Positions 21,108-26,088 of a DNA stretch of 26,088 nucleotides are shown piece by piece. The DNA lies in IMG/VR virus record IMGVR_UViG_3300042377_000135, positions 1-26,088 of that record; one strand, written 5' to 3'. Positions within the stretch are counted from its first letter, which is position 1, and the number at the start of each line of letters is the position of its first letter. A program made the position numbers and the translations under genes. This stretch comes from a virus. Under the pieces are notes generated by a model. The model was not told the origin of the DNA. It was given only the letters and a program-made list of their open reading frames with translations, and searched no databases.

Positions 21108-21340
21108 TTTGAAAGAGTTCTCCACATTTTAGTTTGTTCATGTTCTTTTAAGAAGTCATCTTCACCTACAAATGTAGGACTATCTGCCATAATCTCATCA
21201 AGTAACCACTTAATACGATGTAAATCTTTTTTGATTTCAAAGGTAGTAAATCCATCGTTGTACGGACTATGAAGTTCTACTCCACTCAAGTAGATTTGAT
21301 GATGCACACTATTATAATCCATTTGTTTACGCATTCCCAT
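21104..21340 (-). CDS. Conserved small phage protein (78 aa)
   Basis: The core HHQIYLSGVELHSPYNDGFT and FEIKKDLHRIKWLLDEIMAD matches a highly conserved short hypothetical of T4-like marine phages (from memory; 'GxELHSPYNDGFT' is diagnostic). It starts exactly where folE stops and is translated with it. Function unknown; repeated linkage with pterin genes here may be fortuitous. Confidence 0.7.
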   Translation of the reverse strand: MGMRKQMDYNSVHHQIYLSGVELHSPYNDGFTTFEIKKDLHRIKWLLDEIMADSPTFVGEDDFLKEHEQTKMWRTLSK

Positions 21341-22020
21341 TATTTACAACCTTTGTTAGCAATTTGTAGAAACTCTTGTCGTGCCGCTGGATCAGACTTA
21401 AATCCACCACCTAAGCGACAAGTAACGGTACTACTACCTGTATCTTCTACACCACGACTTTTAACGCAATAGTGCTGTGCATCAATCATAACTGCAACAT
21501 CTTCTGTTTGAAGGATGAACTGTAAGGTGTGAAAAATTTGCTCTGTTAACCTCTCTTGAATCTGAGGCCTTTTGCTAAAATATTCTACGATACGGTTGAT
21601 CTTACTAAGCCCTAATACTTTTTGTTTAGGGACATAAGCTACAGTAGCCAATCCATCAATCACTACAAAGTGATGTTCGCAGTTAGATTGAACATTAACA
21701 TTACGCTCTACAACCATTTCGTTGTATTGCATCTTGTTATTAACTGTTGTACATTTAGGGAATGCTTCATAATCAAGTCCCCAAAAGATTTCATTAACAT
21801 ACATCTTAGCTACACGTTTGGGTGTTTCAGTTAAGCTGTCATCAGTTAAATCTAATCCAAGATATTGCATGATAGCAGTGAAGTGTTCTTCAATGCGGTC
21901 AATCTTATCTTTTCTGTCTAAACTGTTTGGCAATGTAGGTGTCTCAACACCCATTTTGACCAAGTATTCGTGTACTTGTTGACCCAACTCTGGATCTGTT
22001 TTTGTTTTATTATAACTCAT
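21340..22020 (-). CDS. folE: GTP cyclohydrolase I FolE (226 aa)
   Basis: Makes 7,8-dihydroneopterin triphosphate from GTP, the entry step to folate and to 7-deazaguanine. Zinc ligands lie in [12 protein letters not shown] (Cys and His) and [12 protein letters not shown] (Cys); [27 protein letters not shown] is the active-site helix region, shown here only as its family signature pieces LSKINRIV and RPQIQERLT. Length matches bacterial FolE (~220). ATG at 22018-22020 has AAGGAAGG upstream; the frame runs further to 22077 but that part is leader with a hairpin. With QueD and QueE nearby, 7-deazaguanine synthesis is the likely use. Confidence 0.93.
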   Translation of the reverse strand: MSYNKTKTDPELGQQVHEYLVKMGVETPTLPNSLDRKDKIDRIEEHFTAIMQYLGLDLTDDSLTETPKRVAKMYVNEIFWGLDYEAFPKCTTVNNKMQYNEMVVERNVNVQSNCEHHFVVIDGLATVAYVPKQKVLGLSKINRIVEYFSKRPQIQERLTEQIFHTLQFILQTEDVAVMIDAQHYCVKSRGVEDTGSSTVTCRLGGGFKSDPAARQEFLQIANKGCK

Positions 22021-22055
22021 AGATAACCTTCCTTTGTGATGGTTTTGTTTTGATA

Positions 22056-22079
22056 TTGTGTTACCGTTGTGTAACACAA
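22056..22079 (-). promoter_or_regulatory. Perfect 9-bp stem hairpin in the folE leader
   Basis: TTGTGTTAC (22056-22064) and GTAACACAA (22071-22079) pair perfectly around a 6-base loop. No U-run follows on either strand, so it is not a terminator. It lies just downstream of a GATAAATA box, which would put it at the 5' end of the folE mRNA; an operator function on DNA is an alternative. It does not look like a known preQ1 riboswitch. Confidence 0.55.
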
Positions 22080-22080
22080 G

Positions 22081-22088
22081 TATTTATC
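22081..22088 (-). promoter_or_regulatory. Possible late promoter (GATAAATA) of folE
   Basis: Minus-strand GATAAATA, overlapping the end of the gene at 22087 and 61 bases upstream of the folE ATG. It is identical to the box before the plus-strand capsid operon. No convincing sigma70 -35 is seen at the proper distance. Confidence 0.4.
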
Positions 22089-22317
22089 ACTTTGATTTAG
22101 CAACTGATTTTTTTGATTTAGCTCTGACAGCAGGCTTCATATTGGCAAGTTCAACACTAGCGCAGGCCTCACGTACCTCTTTAACTAACGCATCCCAATC
22201 CCATTCTAATTCAGTACGACCGTCGGAGTAGGTAGACACAGTTAAGTGACTACCTACTTTTACTGAGTCTGGCAATGAACTAACTTCTTGAAGTTGAATT
22301 TTCTTGCGGGTTGCCAT
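22087..22317 (-). CDS. Small protein with basic tail (76 aa)
   Basis: Starts MATRKKIQLQEVSSLPDSVK, includes a conserved-looking strand TVSTYSDGRTELEWDWDALV, then a helix and a Lys/Ser-rich tail (AVRAKSKKSVAKSK) like those of histone-like proteins. Two bases separate it from the Hc1-like gene upstream; the two may act together in DNA compaction (inference). Family not recognised. Confidence 0.65.
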   Translation of the reverse strand: MATRKKIQLQEVSSLPDSVKVGSHLTVSTYSDGRTELEWDWDALVKEVREACASVELANMKPAVRAKSKKSVAKSK

Positions 22318-22319
22318 AG

Positions 22320-22514
22320 TTAAGCCTTAGCTTTTGCTTCTGCACGTGCGGTTTTTTCTGCTGTAATTTCGTTACGGCGAGCCTTAACTGCTTTAGCTAA
22401 CTCTGCTAATGCTTTGCGGGCACGTGTACCAGCGGCTGCATTGCCTTTGTTAAACTTATCGTTCTCGGCATTGTATGCTGCCAAGCTAGTTTCAATATCA
22501 TTTTGTGCGCTCAT
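22320..22514 (-). CDS. Histone H1-like (Hc1-type) small protein (64 aa)
   Basis: YNAENDKFNKGNAAAGTRAR followed by KALAELAKAVKARRNEI matches the 'KF..GN.AAGTRARK.L.ELK.....R.EI' signature of the small Hc1-type histone-like proteins of Chlamydia and Bacteroidetes. C-terminus is Ala/Lys-rich. It probably binds DNA in a sequence-independent way. AGGAG before the ATG. Its job could be phage or host DNA condensation. The short length limits certainty. Confidence 0.7.
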   Translation of the reverse strand: MSAQNDIETSLAAYNAENDKFNKGNAAAGTRARKALAELAKAVKARRNEITAEKTARAEAKAKA

Positions 22515-22537
22515 GTTTTCTCCTATTTGAAATGAAC

Positions 22538-22954
22538 TTATTCTGTATCACCAGAACCTACTACATTACCATCTTCATCTGATAATTCTAACGGACCTTG
22601 TAAGATATAATCTGTATCATCATTACTCCATCCTAATTCTTCCATGCCTTCAAAGTAATTTTCTTCCCAAGCATTTTCAATTTCTTCTCGTTCTTCTTCA
22701 GTTATTTCATCAGGGTATTCCCATTCAGCCCAACACCCATCATCAAGACTTTCAAGTTCCCACTCATAATCATCTTGACCGATTTCATAACCATCATCAT
22801 TATCTAGGTCAATGTCGGGTTTTTCATCACTTTCGCAATAGAATGTCCCCCAACGATAACCTTCCTCACGGATGATTGTTTTACCATCTTTGTACCAATG
22901 CTGTCTTTCATAAGCACTCTTTTTGTGAAGTGTTTTTAATGTCCATGTTGCCAT
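22538..22954 (-). CDS. Highly acidic conserved phage protein (138 aa)
   Basis: About 44 of 138 residues are Asp or Glu against roughly 11 Lys/Arg. MATWTLKTLHKKSAYERQHW and IREEGYRWGTFYCESDEKPD open a pattern known to me as a hypothetical of T4-like cyanophages; the rest (DGYEIGQDDYEWELES, GCWAEWEYPDEITEEEREE, GLGWxxDDTDY type) is aromatic and acidic. Such composition fits a DNA-mimic inhibitor or a protein that binds basic partners, but no evidence is direct. AGGAAA ribosome site. Confidence 0.7.
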   Translation of the reverse strand: MATWTLKTLHKKSAYERQHWYKDGKTIIREEGYRWGTFYCESDEKPDIDLDNDDGYEIGQDDYEWELESLDDGCWAEWEYPDEITEEEREEIENAWEENYFEGMEELGWSNDDTDYILQGPLELSDEDGNVVGSGDTE

Positions 22955-22956
22955 GA

Positions 22957-23646
22957 TTATTTCCTATCACCAAACAGTTGTAACAAGTTGATGAACAAGT
23001 TGATAAAGTCCATATACAAAGTTAATGCACCACGTACTTCTGCAACATCACTGGCTTGTACACTGAGTTCCTCACGGATCTTCTGTGTGTCATAGGCAGT
23101 TAATCCTAGAAAGATAATGATGGCTAATGCTGAGATTACCATCTGCATCACCGTTGATCCAATAAAGATGTTGACAATGCTGGCAATGATGATTGCAATC
23201 AATCCAACAAACATAAACTTGCCAACACTATCTAAACTTTGTTTAGTAAAATAGCCATAGCCACTCATAACACCAAACAGTATGGCTGCACCCATAAATG
23301 CTGATACGATACTACCCATAGTGAATACAGCAAAGATTGTAGCAAAACTCAATCCCATTAATGCCGCAAATCCATGTAAGCATAACTGCGCTACACTCTT
23401 ACTAGGGTTAGTAGCTAATATCATACTAACACCAAAGATTGCTACTAGCGGAGAAAAGATTACAATCCACTTTAGCATTCCGGTAAAAAAGAATTCAAGT
23501 AACTCTGGGCTAGAGCCTACAAAGTAACTAACAATCATTGATACAATAACAGCAACACTCATATGTCCGTAGACACGGCCCATTGCTGAGTTTACCTCGC
23601 TTGCCGAACGATACGACATTTCATTTTCATAAGTTGTTTCAAACAT
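22957..23646 (-). CDS. Bax inhibitor-1/YccA-family membrane protein (229 aa)
   Basis: About seven membrane helices spread over residues 28-220 (VAVIVSMIVSYFVG, WIVIFSPLVAIFGV, CLHGFAALMGLSFATIFAVF and others), ending in the family motif GLTAYDTQKIREEL followed by RGALTLYMDFINLFINLLQL. Bacterial members (YccA, YbhL) form calcium/proton leak channels or inhibit FtsH. In phages it may protect against host-membrane stress or proteolysis (inference). Very strong AAAAGGAG ribosome site. Confidence 0.9.
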   Translation of the reverse strand: MFETTYENEMSYRSASEVNSAMGRVYGHMSVAVIVSMIVSYFVGSSPELLEFFFTGMLKWIVIFSPLVAIFGVSMILATNPSKSVAQLCLHGFAALMGLSFATIFAVFTMGSIVSAFMGAAILFGVMSGYGYFTKQSLDSVGKFMFVGLIAIIIASIVNIFIGSTVMQMVISALAIIIFLGLTAYDTQKIREELSVQASDVAEVRGALTLYMDFINLFINLLQLFGDRK

Positions 23647-23658
23647 AATAGTCTCCTT

Positions 23659-24858
23659 TTAGTATTTATTTTCTCTGGTATGTTTGCGATAGTCTGTGTC
23701 CATACGCAACCAATCTTGTCCCTTACCCTCTAGAATATCGCAGATTCTATCAATAGTACCATCAGTCCAGTCACTAATCTTACCTTGATTAACGTGCGGC
23801 TGATGTAACATATGATACAATTTAATAGTTGCATCTTCAACAGACCAGGGAGTATAAAGTCTTGTATAATCATTCGCAAACGTTTCTGGGAAACTGCGAT
23901 ATGCCGGGTACAATACATTACAACCTAATGCATCTGCTTCACTTACTGTATTACTTACCCAGTCTTGTAATGCACAGTTAAACAATACTCTAGTATCGTT
24001 TAGTAACTCATAGTATGTATTCTTATCTAGGTCTTCACATATACGCAATAGACCACGATTTTGCATATCTTGTGTACGCTTCATATAACTATCGTTGTTA
24101 CTTTTTAGTTTACTACCACTAAACACACAGAACTCTACCCCACGATATACACCATGACGATCCTTCTGTCCATAACGGTTGTAGAATTCTTCAATCACAT
24201 CCATATAGAAGTCTGGTTGTTTTTCTTGATCCCATCTTGCACTAAATGCAATACGCATAGGTCGTTCATTGAACGGCTTAATGTTATTGTTGATACGACC
24301 ACGAACTTCTTCTTTACCAAATGCTAGACCTGAGATATTGTAGATCGGTGCCTTCCAACCTGCAATCTTCATATGCATAACCATTTCTTCATTACTAGCA
24401 AGTACGCCATCAACGAATGAGTCAACCATCTTCTCATAGTGTCCCATAAACTCACTCATACCCCACACGTGTACGAAATCATCAGGGTCAATTGACTGAG
24501 CAAGACAGCGAACATAAATCTTAGGACGACTTGTGATCGGAATCTGTTTCATAATGTAGGGCAATGACTCAATGCCCGGCTGAAACATATCTTCAAAATA
24601 AACTATATCACCTGCGCCCACTTCGCCCTGCTTCATCATCTTAACTAGATTCATTAGTTGACTCATACCAAAGTATGTGCGACCATGGGCATCTAATACT
24701 TGACCGGTAACAATAGCTTGGTCATTAGATAATGTTTCACCCGGGACAATAACATAGTTAATGCCTCTGCGTTTGAATACACTTTCATTCCAGTCTTGTA
24801 ACTGTAATGTATATCGTGCTTTGTAAGGCTCTAGGCCCATGTAAAATAGTTTATGCAT
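23659..24858 (-). CDS. GT-B glycosyltransferase (399 aa)
   Basis: Two-domain GT-B enzyme. N-terminal domain contains GDIVYFEDMFQPGIESLPYI; the C-terminal donor domain has RIAFSARWDQEKQPDFYMDV and later DWVSNTVSEADALGCNVLYP, where the E of 'SEADALG' is the usual donor-binding Glu. Similar phage proteins are annotated as family-1/4 glycosyltransferases. Acceptor unknown. It overlaps the cytidylyltransferase-cupin gene by 8 bases, so it is likely fed by, or acts on, the product of that enzyme. Confidence 0.8.
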   Translation of the reverse strand: MHKLFYMGLEPYKARYTLQLQDWNESVFKRRGINYVIVPGETLSNDQAIVTGQVLDAHGRTYFGMSQLMNLVKMMKQGEVGAGDIVYFEDMFQPGIESLPYIMKQIPITSRPKIYVRCLAQSIDPDDFVHVWGMSEFMGHYEKMVDSFVDGVLASNEEMVMHMKIAGWKAPIYNISGLAFGKEEVRGRINNNIKPFNERPMRIAFSARWDQEKQPDFYMDVIEEFYNRYGQKDRHGVYRGVEFCVFSGSKLKSNNDSYMKRTQDMQNRGLLRICEDLDKNTYYELLNDTRVLFNCALQDWVSNTVSEADALGCNVLYPAYRSFPETFANDYTRLYTPWSVEDATIKLYHMLHQPHVNQGKISDWTDGTIDRICDILEGKGQDWLRMDTDYRKHTRENKY

Positions 24859-25618
24859 TTTGTCGTTTAATATCTTCTTCTACACATTTCTTACCATACT
24901 GAATTTCTACGATTTTGCATGGTTTACTAAATGTGTTAACTAACTGATGCCATTCATCAGGCTTAATAGTGATTGTATCATGTTTAGCTAACTGTGTCTC
25001 AACTATTTCACCCGTTTCAGCATACTTGCGTATCTTACACTTGCCCTCAGTAACAATCCAATACTCGCTACGTTTGGAATGCTTCTGCATACTGAGAGAT
25101 TGCTTTGGTTCTACTGTAAGTTCTTTTACCTTAGTACCTTCTACCTCATGTAATACACGATAGTAGCCCCACTCACGTTCTGTTTTGGGTGCTTTCCATT
25201 CTTGTAGAATCCAACTACTACTATTCATTTTGGTGTCTCCACCTACATTGAATGCAAATAATAGATTCACATCTTCTTCAAATCCTGCCATCTCAGGAAT
25301 ATTTGATTGATTTCTATCTCCACCATTAGCAAAGATAATAGTATCGTTAGGATGTAGTTCACGTAGCTTAACAATAGCATCACGGCTAGTGTTATCAGTG
25401 TCATCAAACTTAATGATACCGTCAACATCTTGTAACGCCCAAATGATTCCTGCACGTTCCTCATAAGGCATAAAAGGCTGACCCTTCTTGCGAGCCAACC
25501 ATTCGTCACTGTTGATTCCAACGATAAGCTTGTCGCCTAGTTGTTTTGCGGCATTAAAATAAGCAATATGACCTGTGTGTAATGGGTCAAATCCGCCTGT
25601 GACTAATACGATGTTCAT
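24851..25618 (-). CDS. Cytidylyltransferase-cupin fusion (255 aa)
   Basis: Residues 1-~140: nucleotidyltransferase with VTGGFDPLHTGHIAYF (HxGH, H14-H17), KLIVGINSDEW and EERAGIIWALQDVD. Residues ~155-250: a cupin like the C-terminus of type-II mannose-6-phosphate isomerase/GMP, with YYRVLHEVEGTKVKELTVEP, MQKHSKRSEYWIVTEGK (metal His/Glu) and PDEWHQLVN. The combination suggests sugar-1-phosphate activation plus isomerisation, but substrates cannot be told. ATG at 25616-25618 overlaps the preceding TGA (ATGA); a start seven codons earlier is less likely. Confidence 0.85.
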   Translation of the reverse strand: MNIVLVTGGFDPLHTGHIAYFNAAKQLGDKLIVGINSDEWLARKKGQPFMPYEERAGIIWALQDVDGIIKFDDTDNTSRDAIVKLRELHPNDTIIFANGGDRNQSNIPEMAGFEEDVNLLFAFNVGGDTKMNSSSWILQEWKAPKTEREWGYYRVLHEVEGTKVKELTVEPKQSLSMQKHSKRSEYWIVTEGKCKIRKYAETGEIVETQLAKHDTITIKPDEWHQLVNTFSKPCKIVEIQYGKKCVEEDIKRQNA

Positions 25619-25821
25619 GGACGAGTATCCTCTGCCCATTGATCTTTAGCCCATTTGCCTGTTAGATTTTTTTGATGTTGACGAAATGCAAAACTACGCA
25701 TGTCGTACAGTGTTGATTCGTCAAACTTATAACCAAAATCTTGACAGAATGCCAAGTAGTTTTCGAGATCCTCGAAAATTTGATTAACACGTGGGTTAGA
25801 TTGATATTGATTTTTTGCCAT
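25615..25821 (-). CDS. Conserved small phage protein (68 aa)
   Basis: MAKNQYQSNPRVNQIFEDLE, then FCQDFGYKFDESTLYDMRSF. 'NPRV..IF.DL..Y..FC...GY.FDE..LY.MRS(F/Y)' is a common short hypothetical of T4-like cyanophages (from memory). AAAGGA ribosome site. Function unknown. Confidence 0.7.
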   Translation of the reverse strand: MAKNQYQSNPRVNQIFEDLENYLAFCQDFGYKFDESTLYDMRSFAFRQHQKNLTGKWAKDQWAEDTRP

Positions 25822-25834
25822 TTTATTAATTCCT

Positions 25835-26088
25835 TTAAATAGCTAGTGATTGATAAGGTTTGTTTGTGTTATAGACAATCGTAGCACCATTCTCATTATC
25901 TTCTGATACTTGAATAACGATGTTACGATCTGGATATCGAGTTGCAATGACTTCATAGAGGTCATCACTAATCATTTCACAACTTTTGTAATCCAACGCA
26001 AGAATGTTTTGAGAATATTGATTCTCTAACCATCGCTTGAACTGAATAAACTCAATATCACGGTCGTTGTGAAACACTTCAATAGACA
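25835..26088 (-). CDS. Conserved small phage protein, start just beyond the window
   Basis: The frame is open to the right edge: residues SIEVFHNDRDIEFIQFKRWL, preceded by the last two bases (TG) of what is very likely an ATG whose A is base 26089. An internal GTG (26075-26077) is possible but less natural. The rest (NILALDYKSCEMISDDLYEV, VIQVSEDNENGATIVY) resembles a short phage hypothetical; the 'SEDxENG' ending may be a beta hairpin. Function unknown. Confidence 0.7.
   Translation of the reverse strand, partial: SIEVFHNDRDIEFIQFKRWLENQYSQNILALDYKSCEMISDDLYEVIATRYPDRNIVIQVSEDNENGATIVYNTNKPYQSLAI

Noticed and set aside
22021-22090. preQ1 riboswitch before folE
   Set aside because: The leader has only a simple 9-bp hairpin; the A-rich tail and pseudoknot pattern of preQ1 classes is not visible.
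25835-26077. Complete gene beginning at an internal GTG (26075-26077)
   Set aside because: The frame continues to the window edge and ends in the last two bases of a probable ATG, so the gene is better read as starting one base outside.
1-26088. CRISPR array, tRNA, integrase or insertion sequence
   Set aside because: No regularly spaced repeats, no cloverleaf-like stretch and no recombinase or transposase motif was seen on either strand.

Overview
The window reads as part of the genome of a lytic, tailed, T4-like phage of the cyanophage/pelagiphage type, infecting a Gram-negative aquatic bacterium. The evidence is AT-rich DNA, almost gap-free packing of small genes with ATGA, TAATG and TGATG overlaps, and no ribosomal, tRNA or insertion-sequence features. 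The recognisable gene content also fits: an RNase H/FEN-type 5'-3' exonuclease, a UvdE-type repair endonuclease, a Dam-like methylase, FolE/QueD/QueE, glycosyltransferases, several radical SAM enzymes and many short proteins of the kind conserved in marine T4-like phages. The host cannot be named from the sequence. Nearly all genes are on the minus strand; only three are on the plus strand.

Layout (plus coordinates, minus genes read right to left). 1-3377: small phage proteins, including a phasin-like protein, a secreted Ala/Lys/Pro-rich protein, and a plus-strand protein that looks like a phosphodiesterase (GDPD fold) stripped of its catalytic residues. 3411-7288: two radical SAM enzymes, an SGNH-type hydrolase and small proteins. 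7288-9173: small proteins, an AbrB-like protein and the 5'-3' exonuclease. 9228-10654: a conserved protein and UvdE. 10732-11827 (plus): a two-gene late operon whose products both begin with a T4-style capsid-targeting peptide; one is a basic DUF6321-like protein, the other an M48-like metallopeptidase that also carries a Tat-like signal. Its terminator lies inside the convergent methylase gene. 11824-13889: a three-gene operon with a D12-class adenine methylase and a putative PD-(D/E)XK nuclease. 13940-16512: GalE-like epimerase, family-4 glycosyltransferase and two small proteins. 16512-22020: QueE, QueD and FolE, interspersed with PsiE-like, SPASM radical SAM, SDR and cytidylyltransferase genes. 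22087-26088: a basic protein, an Hc1 histone-like protein, a very acidic protein, a Bax-inhibitor-1 membrane protein, a glycosyltransferase, a cytidylyltransferase-cupin fusion and small proteins; the last gene runs off the window.

How the genes fit together. FolE, QueD and QueE make 7-carboxy-7-deazaguanine from GTP, the first three steps toward preQ0. QueC and a DpdA-type inserting enzyme are not here, so the route either continues elsewhere in the genome or stops at the carboxylated base. The glycosyltransferases, epimerase, cytidylyltransferases, SDR, SGNH and radical SAM enzymes look like a sugar- or surface-modification toolkit. Six sigma70-like promoters with 16-17 bp spacers mark early operons on the minus strand, and NATAAATA boxes mark likely late promoters. 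No stretch over 300 bases lacks a gene.
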